Below are positions 9,362 to 18,081 of a DNA stretch of 64,000 nt, one piece after another (the stretch's first letter is position 1; every line of letters begins with the position of its first letter). Source of the stretch: Cupriavidus taiwanensis (lineage in GTDB: Bacteria > Pseudomonadota > Gammaproteobacteria > Burkholderiales > Burkholderiaceae); NCBI RefSeq assembly GCF_900250115.1, contig NZ_LT984803.1, forward strand, positions 2,011,583 to 2,075,582. Direction: 5' to 3'. The notes below the pieces were generated by a model. The model did not search any database and was not told the origin of the DNA. It was given only the letters and a program-made list of their open reading frames with translations. The position numbers were made by a program, and so were the translations under genes.

Positions 9362-11236
9362 TTAACGATTGCCGCCGCGGTTGCCACCCCGGTTGCCGCC
9401 GCCGCCACGCGGCGTACGGTTGCCGCCGGACTTGGCTGCCTTCGGCATCACGTTGCCATTGGCCTCGCCACCGCGGCGAGGCTTGCCCTGACCCTGACCG
9501 GCCTGGCCTCTGGCGCCGCTCGTGCCGCCCATGCCGGCACTGCCTCCACGTCCCTGGCGCGCGCCGGCGCCGCGGCCACCGCCGAGGTTGGCAGCGTGCG
9601 AAGTCAGCAGCGTCGGCCCATGGCTGATATAGCCCATCGACGTCTTCATCGGATCCGGCTGGCTGCTGCGGCCACCGCCGCCGCGCGCGCCGCCCTGATC
9701 GAAGCGCGGCAGGCCGTCCATGCCGGTATGCATCGGCATGCCGGCAATCGCCGCCTCGGTGCGCTGCTTGCGCCCGCCCACCTTGGTGGCGCCCTTGGGC
9801 GCCTGCTCGCCCTTGCCGGGCACCTTCAGGCCGACGCTGCTCATCAGCGTCTTGACGTCATTCGGCTCCACTTCCTGCCAGCGGCCGCGCTTGAGGCCCC
9901 GCGGCAGCAGGAACTGGCCGTAGCGGGTGCGGATCAGGCGCGACACGGTCAGGCCGACCGCCTCGAACATGCGGCGCACTTCGCGATTGCGGCCTTCGGT
10001 CAGGGCCACGTGGTACCAATGGTTGGCGCCCTCGCCGCCACCGTCGGCAATGCGCAGGAAGTTGGCCTCGCCGTCATCGAGCTTGATGCCGTGCAGCAGG
10101 CGCTGGCGGTCGGCTTCGGCCAGCTCGCCCAGCGTGCGCACCGCGTATTCGCGCTCGACCCCGTAGCGGGGATGCATGAACCGGTTGGCAATGTCGCCCG
10201 AGGTGGTGAAGATCAGCAGGCCTTCGGTATTGAAGTCCAGCCGGCCCACCGCGACCCATTTGCCGGTCTTGATGCGCGGCAGGTTGTCGAACACGGTCGG
10301 ACGGCCTTCCGGATCGGACTGGCTGACGATCTCGCCGGCAGGCTTGTGGTACAGCAGCACGCGCGGCGGCTTGGTCGACACCTTGCGGTGGATCAGCTTG
10401 CCGTTCACGCGGACTTGGTCGGCCGGCAGGATGCGCTGGCCGATATGCGCGGGAAGTCCGTTGACCGAGACCCGGCCCTGCAGGATCAGCTCTTCCATCT
10501 CCCGGCGCGAACCCAGGCCGCCGTCGGCCAGCACCTTGTGCAGCTTGGGCGCGTCGTCATCGGCGGTCAGCTCGCGCACCGGCTTGGCCTTGGTGCGCGG
10601 GATGACGGTGTCTTCGCTGTCGTACTGCTCGGAGATGACGAAGCGGAACAGGTCTTCGCTGCTCGCCGCGGCCTTGTCGCCACCGGCCTGGCCCTTGCGC
10701 GCGGCCTGCGGCTTGCCGCCATCCTTGCGCCGGCCCTGCTGGCGTGCGCCGGCGCCCTGGTTGTCGCCGGACGTGGCCGCCTTGCCGCCGCGCGGGGCCT
10801 GCTTGCGCTTGCGGGCCGGCTGCTCCGGCTTGTCGGCGCCTTCGGCCCGGGCCGCGCGGTCGATCTTGTCTGCCTTGCTGCCGCCCTGGCTGCCCTGCCC
10901 GCCTTCGCCCTGGCCCGTCTTGCGCTTGCCGCGGCCACGCTGGCCGCCACGCCCTGCACCAGCTGCGCCCGCGCTTGCGGCGCCCCCCGCCTCTGCGGCA
11001 TCGCCCGGGCCGACCGCGCCGGCGCCTTCGGCGCCTTCAGCGCCCTCCGCGCGGCCCTGCGCCGCCTGGCGACGCGATGCCACCAGGTTCCTCAGACCGC
11101 GGCGCAGCCCCTTGCGGCGGGGCGCGGCGTCGCTGCCCGTTCCGGGTTCTGCGGCGCCGGTGTCGGCGGATGCACCCGCATGGCGGGCGTCTTGCTCAAC
11201 GGAATCAGACAAGATATTCACTATCGGATGTTGCAT
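9362..11236 (-). CDS. rluB: 23S rRNA pseudouridine synthase RluB (long tails)
   Basis: The core (about residues 228-475) is an RsuA-family pseudouridine synthase. It has an S4 RNA-binding domain ([20 protein letters not shown]) and the catalytic motif [14 protein letters not shown] with its Asp. RluB modifies U2605 of 23S rRNA (E. coli numbering). At 624 residues it is roughly twice the size of E. coli RluB. The N-terminal ~225 residues and C-terminal ~150 residues are Gly/Ala/Arg/Lys/Gln-rich and of low complexity, typical of the enlarged betaproteobacterial versions and probably disordered and RNA-binding. It follows scpB by five bases, a common pairing, and ends 145 bases before an intrinsic terminator. 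Confidence 0.93.
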   Translation of the reverse strand: MQHPIVNILSDSVEQDARHAGASADTGAAEPGTGSDAAPRRKGLRRGLRNLVASRRQAAQGRAEGAEGAEGAGAVGPGDAAEAGGAASAGAAGAGRGGQRGRGKRKTGQGEGGQGSQGGSKADKIDRAARAEGADKPEQPARKRKQAPRGGKAATSGDNQGAGARQQGRRKDGGKPQAARKGQAGGDKAAASSEDLFRFVISEQYDSEDTVIPRTKAKPVRELTADDDAPKLHKVLADGGLGSRREMEELILQGRVSVNGLPAHIGQRILPADQVRVNGKLIHRKVSTKPPRVLLYHKPAGEIVSQSDPEGRPTVFDNLPRIKTGKWVAVGRLDFNTEGLLIFTTSGDIANRFMHPRYGVEREYAVRTLGELAEADRQRLLHGIKLDDGEANFLRIADGGGEGANHWYHVALTEGRNREVRRMFEAVGLTVSRLIRTRYGQFLLPRGLKRGRWQEVEPNDVKTLMSSVGLKVPGKGEQAPKGATKVGGRKQRTEAAIAGMPMHTGMDGLPRFDQGGARGGGGRSSQPDPMKTSMGYISHGPTLLTSHAANLGGGRGAGARQGRGGSAGMGGTSGARGQAGQGQGKPRRGGEANGNVMPKAAKSGGNRTPRGGGGNRGGNRGGNR

Positions 11237-11241
11237 GTTGT

Positions 11242-12096
11242 TCAGTTCGGCACGCGCTCGTCGTGCTCGCTCGGGTGCGGCGCGATGCCGTCGTCCGGCC
11301 GCTGGTCCCGCGCTGCCTCCGCAGAGGGCGCGACCGGTTCGGCGGCATCGCCCGCCACCGCCTCGGCAGCCAGCGGCAGCGGCTGCGCATCAAAGCCATC
11401 GGCACCGTCTTCGCGCGCGGCGGTTTCGCCATCGCGCGCGGGCGACGGCTCGGCCGCTGCCGATGTGTCGGCCGGCGTGACCGGCTCGGCAAAGGCTTCC
11501 TCATCGGCGCTGGCCGGCTTGTGAGCCGCCAGGTCCTCGAAATTGATCGCCTGCTGCTCCAGCAGGGCGGCCTGCGCCTGTGCCTGGGCATCCTCCAGCG
11601 GCGGCAGCTCGTCGAGCGTGCGCAGCCCGAGGTCGTCCAGGAATGCCTTGGTGGTGGCATACAGCGCCGGGCGACCCGGCACATCGCGATGGCCGATCAC
11701 CTCGATCCAGCTGCGGTCCTCGAGCTTCTTGATCACTTCCGTACTGACCGTCACGCCGCGGATTTCCTCGATATCGCCGCGGGTCACCGGCTGGCGGTAG
11801 GCGATGATCGCCAGCGTCTCCATCACCGCGCGCGAGTATTTTGGCGGTTTTTCCGGATTCAGGCGGTCGAGGTATTCCCGCATTTCGGGCCGGCTCTGGA
11901 ATCGCCAGCCACTGGCCAGCGCGACCAGTTCCACGCCGCGCGGGCGCCAGTCCTGGCGCAGTTCATCCAGCAGCACGCGGATGGTGTCTGCGCCGACGTC
12001 ATCGTCGAACAGGCGGCGCAGATCGTTGACGCGCAACGGTTCCTGCGCGCAGATCAGCGCCGTTTCGAGGACGATCTTCGCCTCTTGGGTATTCAT
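11242..12096 (-). CDS. scpB: Segregation and condensation protein ScpB
   Basis: ScpB forms the kleisin-associated winged-helix subunit of the SMC-ScpAB complex that compacts and separates chromosomes. The start [21 protein letters not shown] and the segment [20 protein letters not shown] are diagnostic. The two winged-helix domains fill about residues 1-180. The last ~100 residues are an acidic, Ala-rich tail, longer than in many homologues. No scpA lies directly upstream. No strong Shine-Dalgarno sequence is seen before the start. It is probably cotranscribed with rluB. Confidence 0.95.
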   Translation of the reverse strand: MNTQEAKIVLETALICAQEPLRVNDLRRLFDDDVGADTIRVLLDELRQDWRPRGVELVALASGWRFQSRPEMREYLDRLNPEKPPKYSRAVMETLAIIAYRQPVTRGDIEEIRGVTVSTEVIKKLEDRSWIEVIGHRDVPGRPALYATTKAFLDDLGLRTLDELPPLEDAQAQAQAALLEQQAINFEDLAAHKPASADEEAFAEPVTPADTSAAAEPSPARDGETAAREDGADGFDAQPLPLAAEAVAGDAAEPVAPSAEAARDQRPDDGIAPHPSEHDERVPN

Positions 12097-12682
12097 GTTG
12101 ATGGTGTGCAGCCTGTCTTTGCACCTGCTCCCGGACGGATCCGGGGCACCGGAGATTTTGGATACAGCGGTGCCAAAGCCACCGCCATCTCATCGCGCAG
12201 CGAGCCGGATACCTGCCGCACCCAGGCCGTGCACTTCCCTTTCTTTGCATCGAGTTGCCGGGGCTTCCGGCAGGAGATCGTCCGCATGCCGTCATGGACC
12301 GGCCAGCGAACCTCTTGCGTCGCTCGTCCACACAAGCGGACATCGCGGTCGGCGAACTGAACGCCTCGGACGCAAGAAAATACGGGTATCGGGAGCAAGG
12401 CCGGCATCTGCCACGCCGCAGCGCCAACCGGACTTTTGAACCAGATCTTTTGAACCGGATGGACCGCGGGGACTGGCGCTCATCGAAAGCCTTCCGCTTC
12501 CCGCGTCCCGAGCGCGCCTTCGGATATGAAGGCCGCCAGGCGCTGTTCGCCGCTGCTTACCGCAGCCTGTCTGACTCCGCGCGATACCGCAATGCAGGCG
12601 ATTGTATGGCATTCCCGCCTCCGCCTGCAACCATCATCCTGCTTGCGCGGGGTGCCAACGCCGCACGATGCCCCGTGCCGCG
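12097..12682. other. 586-base intergenic stretch without a recognised gene
   Basis: This stretch lies between scpB and the SafE-like gene, both on the minus strand. Open frames on both strands give Arg/Ser/Pro-rich products with no recognisable domain and no good ribosome-binding site. The base CTTTTGAACC occurs twice about 14 bases apart near 12432-12455. It should hold the scpB promoter on the minus strand, but I cannot pick one with confidence. Confidence 0.4.
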
Positions 12683-13441
12683 TCAAAAGACCAGGCAGAA
12701 GCCCTGTTCCGCCAGCGAATGTGGCAGCAGCACCGCCCGCGCGATGCCAAGCCCGCCGAACGCCATCACGGCAAGGCCCGCGCCCAGGCGCACGCCCGGC
12801 CGCCGCGACCACAGCCTGAGATAGCCCGACAGCCCGGACAGCACCAGCAGGTTCGGCAGCGTGCCAAGCCCGAATACGCCCATCACCAGCGCACCCGAGC
12901 CGGCATTGCCCGCCAGCAGTGCCAGCGTCAGCGCACCGTAGACCATGCCGCAGGGTACCAGCCCCCACGCCAGGCCCACGCCGTAACGCCGGGCCAGCCC
13001 GCCGCGCGCCCGCACGAAGGCCGGCATCGCGCCGGCAAGCCCGCCGAGCCGGCCGGCCATCGCAGTGCTGGCGCGCGCCGCCAGCCGCTCCAGCCAGGTC
13101 ACGGTAAAGGTACTGCCGCGCAGCAAACGCCACCCCGACCACAGCAGCATCAGGCTGCCGGCGCCGAACAGCCAGCGCTGCACCGGCAGGTAGTCCTGTC
13201 TCCAGGCCGTGGCGCCGGCGGCGCCCAGCGCGGCACCGAGCAGCATATAGGTGCTAATCCTGCCAAAGTGCATTACCAATAACTCTCCGAGCCACGCAGT
13301 CCTGCTGCGCACCAGGCCGACCGGCGCAGTCTTGCAGCGCCGCTGCTCGACAGCCAGCGCCACCCCGCCGCACATGGCGGCACAGTGCACGCCGCCAAGC
13401 AGGGCAAGCAGGAAAACGCTGATCAATACGCCAAATGTCAA
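12683..13441 (-). CDS. SafE/DsbD-like membrane protein (sulfite exporter TauE/SafE family)
   Basis: The 252-residue product is mostly hydrophobic, with about six membrane segments. It begins MTFGVLISVFLLALLGGVHC and continues with the AAMCGG motif typical of the UreH/CcoH2-like sulfite exporter/DsbD transmembrane group. Gly- and Pro-rich motifs recur in the second half (LVPCGMVYGALTLAL). Members of this family next to cbb3 oxidase genes are often linked to copper delivery or cytochrome oxidase maturation. That role is inferred from context only. It diverges from fnr, with 77 bases between the chosen starts, so shared control by oxygen is plausible. Confidence 0.8.
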   Translation of the reverse strand: MTFGVLISVFLLALLGGVHCAAMCGGVALAVEQRRCKTAPVGLVRSRTAWLGELLVMHFGRISTYMLLGAALGAAGATAWRQDYLPVQRWLFGAGSLMLLWSGWRLLRGSTFTVTWLERLAARASTAMAGRLGGLAGAMPAFVRARGGLARRYGVGLAWGLVPCGMVYGALTLALLAGNAGSGALVMGVFGLGTLPNLLVLSGLSGYLRLWSRRPGVRLGAGLAVMAFGGLGIARAVLLPHSLAEQGFCLVF

Positions 13442-13518
13442 TTCTGTCTCCCTGCCGGATCACATCGCACGGTAAAATGACCATATCGTGCCCCGCTGCC
13501 ATTTCTAGCAGGTTCCAA

Positions 13519-14244
13519 TTGCTCACCTCCATCCCCATTACCGAGATGTCGCCCCGCTGCTCCACCTGTGCAATGGGACAGCTGTGCCTTCCGGTTGGCA
13601 TGTCGCAGCAAGACCTTGCCAAGATCGACACGCTGGTGCAGGAACGCATCCGCGTGCACAAGGGGGAAACCCTCTACCGCATGGGTGACCCGCTCACTGC
13701 GGTCTACGCCATCCGCTTCGGCACGCTCAAGACGCATGTCACCACCGAAGACGGACGCTCGCAGATTACCGGTTTCCACCTGCCCGGTGAAATCGTCGGC
13801 CTCGACGGCCTGGGCGAGATGCAGCATGCATCCGATGCGGCCGCGCTCGAAGATACCGAAGTCTGCGTGGTCCGCATGAACGACCTGCAGTCGCTGTCGG
13901 CCGACCTGCCTTCGCTGCAGCAGCAATTCCTGCGCCTGATGGGCAAGGAAATCACGCATGACCAGTTGATGCTGGTCACGCTCGGCTCGATGCGCGCCGA
14001 GGAACGCCTGGCCGCCTTCCTGATCAACCTGTCGGAACGGCTGTCCGCGCGCGGCTATTCCGCGTCCGAGTTCGTGATGCGCATGAGCCGCGAAGAGATC
14101 GGCAGCTACCTCGGCCTGAAGCTCGAGACCGTCAGCCGGCTGTTCTCTCGCTTTGCCGAGGCCGGGCTGATCCAGATCCGCCAGCGGCATGTCAAGCTGA
14201 TCGACATCGACGGCATCAAGCAACTCTACAGCCGTACCTGCTGA
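13519..14244 (+). CDS. fnr: Fnr-type oxygen-sensing Crp/Fnr-family regulator
   Basis: The protein senses oxygen through a [4Fe-4S] cluster and activates genes for low-oxygen respiration. The N-terminal cluster ligands CSTCAMGQLC reproduce the C-x2-C-x5-C spacing of E. coli FNR, and a fourth Cys is found in EDTEVCVVRM. A cyclic-nucleotide-like domain follows. The C-terminal helix-turn-helix contains LETVSRLFSRF, whose E-x-x-S-R is the FNR reading head for TTGAT half-sites. I chose a TTG start giving 241 residues; ATG codons at 13477 and a longer frame from 13435 are alternatives. Perfect FNR boxes ahead of ccoN and ccoI make these its likely targets. Confidence 0.93.
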   Translation: MLTSIPITEMSPRCSTCAMGQLCLPVGMSQQDLAKIDTLVQERIRVHKGETLYRMGDPLTAVYAIRFGTLKTHVTTEDGRSQITGFHLPGEIVGLDGLGEMQHASDAAALEDTEVCVVRMNDLQSLSADLPSLQQQFLRLMGKEITHDQLMLVTLGSMRAEERLAAFLINLSERLSARGYSASEFVMRMSREEIGSYLGLKLETVSRLFSRFAEAGLIQIRQRHVKLIDIDGIKQLYSRTC

Positions 14245-14249
14245 GCCAC

Positions 14250-14296
14250 CGCGGCGTTGCCGCGCCGCCTGCGGCGGCGGCAACGCCGCGTCCCTT
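14250..14296. terminator. Hairpin terminator between fnr and the cco cluster
   Basis: A 14-base stem (14250-14263 with 14277-14290, CGCGGCGTTGCCGC and complement) surrounds an inner GC-rich hairpin. On the plus strand it is followed by TCCCTTTCC. It lies between two convergent genes, so it probably ends both transcripts, although the U-tract is weak. Confidence 0.55.
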
Positions 14297-14298
14297 TC

Positions 14299-14544
14299 CT
14301 ATTCCAGCTCGTCCGTATCGGCAAGCCGCGTCGGCATGGTGTACAGCGTCAGTCCGCTGGACAACGCACAGAACACCCACGCCAGCAGGAAGCCGACGGT
14401 ATAGACGGACTCGCGCGACGATTCGATCGGATGGCCGAAGAATTTCAGGTCGCCCGGATCGACGACGGAAAAAACCGTCGCCGTCGCCAGGCCCGCCATC
14501 AGGAAGCCCGGCCACAGCACCCACATCAGCCAGCGCAGCCTCAT
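14299..14544 (-). CDS. Small two-helix membrane protein of the cco cluster
   Basis: This 81-residue product has two membrane segments: residues of about 5-27 (MWVLWPGFLMAGLATATVFS) and about 48-70 (YTVGFLLAWVFCALSSGLTL). Between them is a short loop, DPGDLKFFGHPIESSRESV. The start ATG overlaps the stop of the FixH-like gene (ATGA), and the frame has no similarity to its shadows. I do not recognise a named family. Its position at the end of the ccoNOQPG-fixH run suggests a part in cbb3 oxidase assembly or stability (inference). Confidence 0.75.
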   Translation of the reverse strand: MRLRWLMWVLWPGFLMAGLATATVFSVVDPGDLKFFGHPIESSRESVYTVGFLLAWVFCALSSGLTLYTMPTRLADTDELE

Positions 14545-14750
14545 GGCTGCCTCGCTGCCGCGGACTTGGGCGGCACAGCTTCCATCTTCTCCACCACCAG
14601 GCCATGCCGCGTCGCGCCCTGTACCGGCATGTCGGGATGCGCCGCCGCCAGCCAGATCGTCACGCCGCACGCCACCATGGCCACCAGCGGCCCGGCCATC
14701 AGCAGCCACGGCCACGGTTCCTTCCACCACGGATTGCCTTGCCGACTCAT
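14541..14750 (-). CDS. Short FixH/CcoH-like membrane protein
   Basis: The 69-residue product has one membrane segment (PWPWLLMAGPLVAMVACGVT) preceded by PWWKE, the same opening as FixH/CcoH proteins, which assist cbb3 oxidase assembly. FixH proteins are usually about 150 residues or more. Here the periplasmic part is reduced to about 35 residues (GATRHGLVVEKMEAVPPK). The chosen ATG is the only one giving this start; a longer frame reaches toward ccoG but shows no homology. Downstream the stop overlaps the 81-residue membrane gene. The identification rests on the N-terminal pattern and gene order. Confidence 0.65.
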   Translation of the reverse strand: MSRQGNPWWKEPWPWLLMAGPLVAMVACGVTIWLAAAHPDMPVQGATRHGLVVEKMEAVPPKSAAARQP

Positions 14751-14793
14751 CTTGCCCCCTTCGTCCTGGCGACTACGTAAGAGTCGCCTAGCT

Positions 14794-16266
14794 TCACAAA
14801 TCGCGCGGCACGATAAAACTGGTGGATTGCCGGATTTCGGCATGCCCCTGCTCCGTGCCTTCGCTCGTTACCGTTACGTTGATCTTGTGCGTGCCCTGCC
14901 TGGCGGCCTCGATCGGCACGCGGATGCGGATCGGCAGCAGCCGGTTGGAGGTCGGCGCCAGCGATTCGGCCTGCTTGTCGTATTCGACCATCAGGTCCTT
15001 CAATTCATCGCTGTCGGCGCGCACGCGGATCTGCATCGGCGCTTCGGTGGTGTTGATCAGCTGCAGCCGATAGACGTTCTCGATCCAGCGCCCTTCCACT
15101 TCCCGGCCCAGCGCACCGCGGTCGCGGATGATGTCGACCTTCAGCGGCGTGCGCAACATGATCGACGCCATGAATCCCGCCAGCAGCGCCGCCCAGATCA
15201 CCGAGTAGATGATGACGCGCGGACGCAGCAGGCGTTTGCGCGATGCCGCAGCGGACAGACCCTTGCGCATCGCGTTTTCCGAGGTGTACCGGATCAGCCC
15301 GCGCGGGTAGTCCATCTTGTCCATGACCTGGTTGCAGGCGTCGATGCAGGCGCCACAGCCAATGCACTCGTACTGCAGGCCATCGCGGATATCGATGCCG
15401 GTCGGGCACACCTGCACGCAGATGCTGCAGTTGACGCAATCGCCCAGGCCAGCCTGGTGATGGTCGGTCTTGCGCGAGCGGCTGCCGCGCGGCTCGCCCC
15501 GGCCGACGTCATAGGTCACGACATAGGTGTCGCGGTCCACCATCACGCTCTGGAAACGCGCGTAGGGGCACATGTACTTGCACACCTGCTCGCGCATGAA
15601 GCCGGCGTTGCCCCACGTGGCAAACGCATAGAACAGCATCCAGAACGCCTGCCAGGGTCCCAGCGACAGCGCCAGCACCTCGCCGCCTAGTTCCCGGATC
15701 GGCGCAAAGTAGCCGATGAACGTGAAGCCGGTCCAGAGTGCGATCAGTACCCACAGGAAATGCTTGGTTGCCTTGATGCGGAGTTTACGCAGGCTCCACG
15801 GATCCCCGTCGAGGCGGATACGGGCGATACGGTCGCCTTCGACCCGCCGCTCGATCCACATGAAGATCTCGGTATAGACCGTTTGCGGGCACGCGTAGCC
15901 GCAGAACAGCCGCCCCGCGATCGCCGTGAACAGGAACAGCGCCAGTGCCGAGATCACCAGCAGCACGGCCAGGTAGATGACGTCCTGCGGCCACAGCACC
16001 AGCCCGAAGATATAGAACTTGCGCTCGCCAAGATCAAACAGCACGGCCTGGCGTCCGTTCCACTGGAGCCAGGGCGTGCCGTAATAGATCAGCTGGGTCA
16101 GGATCACCAGCCAGACCCGCCAGCTGGAGAACGCGCCCTTCACCGAGCGGGGATAGATCTTGCGGCGGACCTCGTAAAGGGTTTCTTCCGAGGTTTCGCC
16201 CGGCGCAGCGGCCGACCGTTGCAGGTCGGCCGCCCGGGCCACTTCGTCGGTCCCGGGCGCGTTCAT
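14794..16266 (-). CDS. ccoG: Cytochrome c oxidase accessory protein CcoG
   Basis: CcoG (RdxA/FixG) is a membrane-bound ferredoxin-like protein. Work on related proteins links it to copper reduction during cbb3 oxidase assembly. The 490-residue product has about five membrane segments, with CGYACPQTVYTEIFMWIE in the N-terminal half. A 4Fe-4S region, CVNCSICVQVCPTGIDIR, is followed by a second cluster motif, CIGCGACIDACNQVMDKM. The C-terminal ~130 residues form an immunoglobulin-like periplasmic domain, standard for the family. It is 49 bases downstream of ccoP. Confidence 0.97.
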   Translation of the reverse strand: MNAPGTDEVARAADLQRSAAAPGETSEETLYEVRRKIYPRSVKGAFSSWRVWLVILTQLIYYGTPWLQWNGRQAVLFDLGERKFYIFGLVLWPQDVIYLAVLLVISALALFLFTAIAGRLFCGYACPQTVYTEIFMWIERRVEGDRIARIRLDGDPWSLRKLRIKATKHFLWVLIALWTGFTFIGYFAPIRELGGEVLALSLGPWQAFWMLFYAFATWGNAGFMREQVCKYMCPYARFQSVMVDRDTYVVTYDVGRGEPRGSRSRKTDHHQAGLGDCVNCSICVQVCPTGIDIRDGLQYECIGCGACIDACNQVMDKMDYPRGLIRYTSENAMRKGLSAAASRKRLLRPRVIIYSVIWAALLAGFMASIMLRTPLKVDIIRDRGALGREVEGRWIENVYRLQLINTTEAPMQIRVRADSDELKDLMVEYDKQAESLAPTSNRLLPIRIRVPIEAARQGTHKINVTVTSEGTEQGHAEIRQSTSFIVPRDL

Positions 16267-16315
16267 GGGCGAGTTCTCCCGCGAGCCCCGAGCGCTCGCT
16301 CACATGAGTCGTCGA

Positions 16316-17233
16316 TCATTGCCCGGCTCCGCTTCCCGTATTGGACAAACCCCACACATAGGCCGTCAGCATGCGGATGCGTTCGGGCGTCAGGATCTCC
16401 TCGTGTGCCGGCATATGGTTGTTGTGGCCCTTCAGGATGGCCTCGACAATGCTGGCTTCCGAGCTGCCATAGAGCCAGACGTTGTCCGACAGGTTCGGCG
16501 CACCGAGCGCCTGGTTGCCCTTGCCGCCGGAGCCATGGCAGGCCACGCAGGTAGTCTTGAACGCGCCTTCGCCGCGCGATACCCGGATCGGATCCGACGA
16601 CAGCCCGGACAGCGAACGAACATACTGCGCCACGTCGCCCGCCTGCTTGGCATCGATGGATGCGCCAAACGGCGGCATCACGCCGTTGCGGCCCTTGGTG
16701 ATGGTCTGGCTGATGGTCTCGGGCTCACCGCCGTACAGCCAGTCGTTATCGGTCAGGTTGGGGAAGCCCCGGCTGCCGCGCGCGTCCGAGCCATGGCATT
16801 GCGCGCAGTAGTTCAGGAACAGGCGCTGGCCGATCTCGCGCGCCTGCGGGTCCGCCGCCACCTGCTTGACGTCCATCTTCAGGTACTTGCCGTAGATCTC
16901 GTTCTGCATGCGCTCCTGCGCCGCCCGGTGCGCGGCCAGTTCGCCCTGCGTGGAGAACTTCAGCACGCCGGCGTACGAGCCCAGGCCCGGGTACAGCACG
17001 AGGTAAGCAAGGCCGAAAATGCAGGCCAGCAGGAACATCCACATCCACCAGCGCGGCAGCGGGTTGTTCAGTTCGCGCAGATCGCCGTCCCAGACATGGC
17101 CGGTATCTTCCGAGCCACCGGGGGTCTTGGTGATCTTGCGTTGCGAAAACAGCAGCCATACGCACCAGACGATGCCGATGAGCGCGATGGCGGCAATGTA
17201 ATAACTCCAGAATTCGGAAATGAAATCGCTCAT
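16316..17233 (-). CDS. ccoP: cbb3-type cytochrome c oxidase diheme subunit CcoP
   Basis: CcoP passes electrons from soluble cytochromes to the catalytic subunit. The 305-residue protein has two N-terminal membrane segments (about residues 9-29 and 62-81). Two c-type heme sites follow: C143-A-Q-C-H and C229-V-A-C-H. The methionines expected as sixth heme ligands are present in the segments NGVMPPFG and NNHMPAHE. It starts 2 bases after the ccoQ stop and precedes ccoG, the usual order. Expression should follow the FNR-controlled ccoN promoter. Confidence 0.98.
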   Translation of the reverse strand: MSDFISEFWSYYIAAIALIGIVWCVWLLFSQRKITKTPGGSEDTGHVWDGDLRELNNPLPRWWMWMFLLACIFGLAYLVLYPGLGSYAGVLKFSTQGELAAHRAAQERMQNEIYGKYLKMDVKQVAADPQAREIGQRLFLNYCAQCHGSDARGSRGFPNLTDNDWLYGGEPETISQTITKGRNGVMPPFGASIDAKQAGDVAQYVRSLSGLSSDPIRVSRGEGAFKTTCVACHGSGGKGNQALGAPNLSDNVWLYGSSEASIVEAILKGHNNHMPAHEEILTPERIRMLTAYVWGLSNTGSGAGQ

Positions 17234-17235
17234 GG

Positions 17236-17400
17236 CTAGGTGTTCCGGCTCGATGTTGTCGTAGTTTCGTCAGGCAGCGCGAACGGCAGCATGGCGGATT
17301 CGCGGTTGGCGGCCTGGCGGCCGGCGGACCAGGCCCACCAGCAGATGCCGAGGAAGACGACCATTGACACGACGGTCGCAATGGCAGTGATCATGGCCAT
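17236..17400 (-). CDS. ccoQ: cbb3-type cytochrome c oxidase subunit CcoQ
   Basis: This short gene encodes 54 residues: one membrane helix (ITAIATVVSMVVFLGICWWA) and a short hydrophilic tail ending SSRNT. CcoQ/FixQ is a small subunit that stabilises the oxidase core. A Shine-Dalgarno AAGGAG (17407-17412) lies six bases before the chosen ATG. A second in-frame ATG two codons later is too far from it. It fits exactly between the ccoO stop and the ccoP start. Confidence 0.92.
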   Translation of the reverse strand: MAMITAIATVVSMVVFLGICWWAWSAGRQAANRESAMLPFALPDETTTTSSRNT

Positions 17401-17403
17401 GGC

Positions 17404-18063
17404 TTACTCCTTCGGTGCCGCTGCGGCGGCATCGACGCGGACGTTGCGGCGGTTGGTGCCGAGGCCCTGCAGGTAGGCAACCAGCGCATCTTCTTCGGTC
17501 TTGCCTTTCAGCTCTTCCGGCGCCTTTGCGATTTCGGCGTCGGTGTACGGCACGCCCAGCCTGACCAGCGCGCGCATGCGCGCCTGGATATCGTTGGTGG
17601 GCAGCTCGGCCTTCTCCAGCCACGGGTACGACGGCATCACGGATTCCGGCACCACGTCGCGCGGGTTGCGCAGGTGGATGCGCTGCCAGTCGTCGGAGTA
17701 GCGGCCGCCCACGCGTGCCAGATCGGGACCGGTACGCTTGGAGCCCCACAGGAACGGATGGTCGTAGACCGATTCGCCGGCGGTGGAGTAATGGCCGTAG
17801 CGCTCGGTCTCGGCCTGCAGCGTGCGCACCTGCTGCGAATGGCAGCCGACGCAGCCTTCGCGGATATAGACATCGCGCCCCATCAGCCGCAGCGGCGAAT
17901 ACGGCGTGATGCCCGGATCCGGCTCGGTGGTGGAGTGCTGGAAGAACAGCGGCACGATCTGGACCAGACCTGCGATGCTGACCACGAGGATCGTGCAGAT
18001 GATCAGCCAGCCGATGTTCTTCTCCAGCGTTTCGTGGGAAAAGAAGCGTTGTTTGTCGGACAT
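17404..18063 (-). CDS. ccoO: cbb3-type cytochrome c oxidase monoheme subunit CcoO
   Basis: The 219-residue protein is the membrane-anchored c-type cytochrome of the cbb3 oxidase. An N-terminal helix (about residues 18-40) is followed by the heme motif C71-V-G-C-H and a methionine ligand region near [10 protein letters not shown]. The segments [20 protein letters not shown] and [20 protein letters not shown] are strongly conserved in CcoO/FixO. It follows ccoN by 18 bases and leads into ccoQ. Confidence 0.98.
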   Translation of the reverse strand: MSDKQRFFSHETLEKNIGWLIICTILVVSIAGLVQIVPLFFQHSTTEPDPGITPYSPLRLMGRDVYIREGCVGCHSQQVRTLQAETERYGHYSTAGESVYDHPFLWGSKRTGPDLARVGGRYSDDWQRIHLRNPRDVVPESVMPSYPWLEKAELPTNDIQARMRALVRLGVPYTDAEIAKAPEELKGKTEEDALVAYLQGLGTNRRNVRVDAAAAAPKE

Positions 18064-18081
18064 CTTTCTATCCTGGATTGA

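Noticed and set aside
12255..12824. Plus-strand open frame of 189 codons in the gap before the SafE-like gene
   Set aside because: No domain, low-complexity Arg/Pro/Ser composition, and it overlaps the end of a real gene on the other strand.
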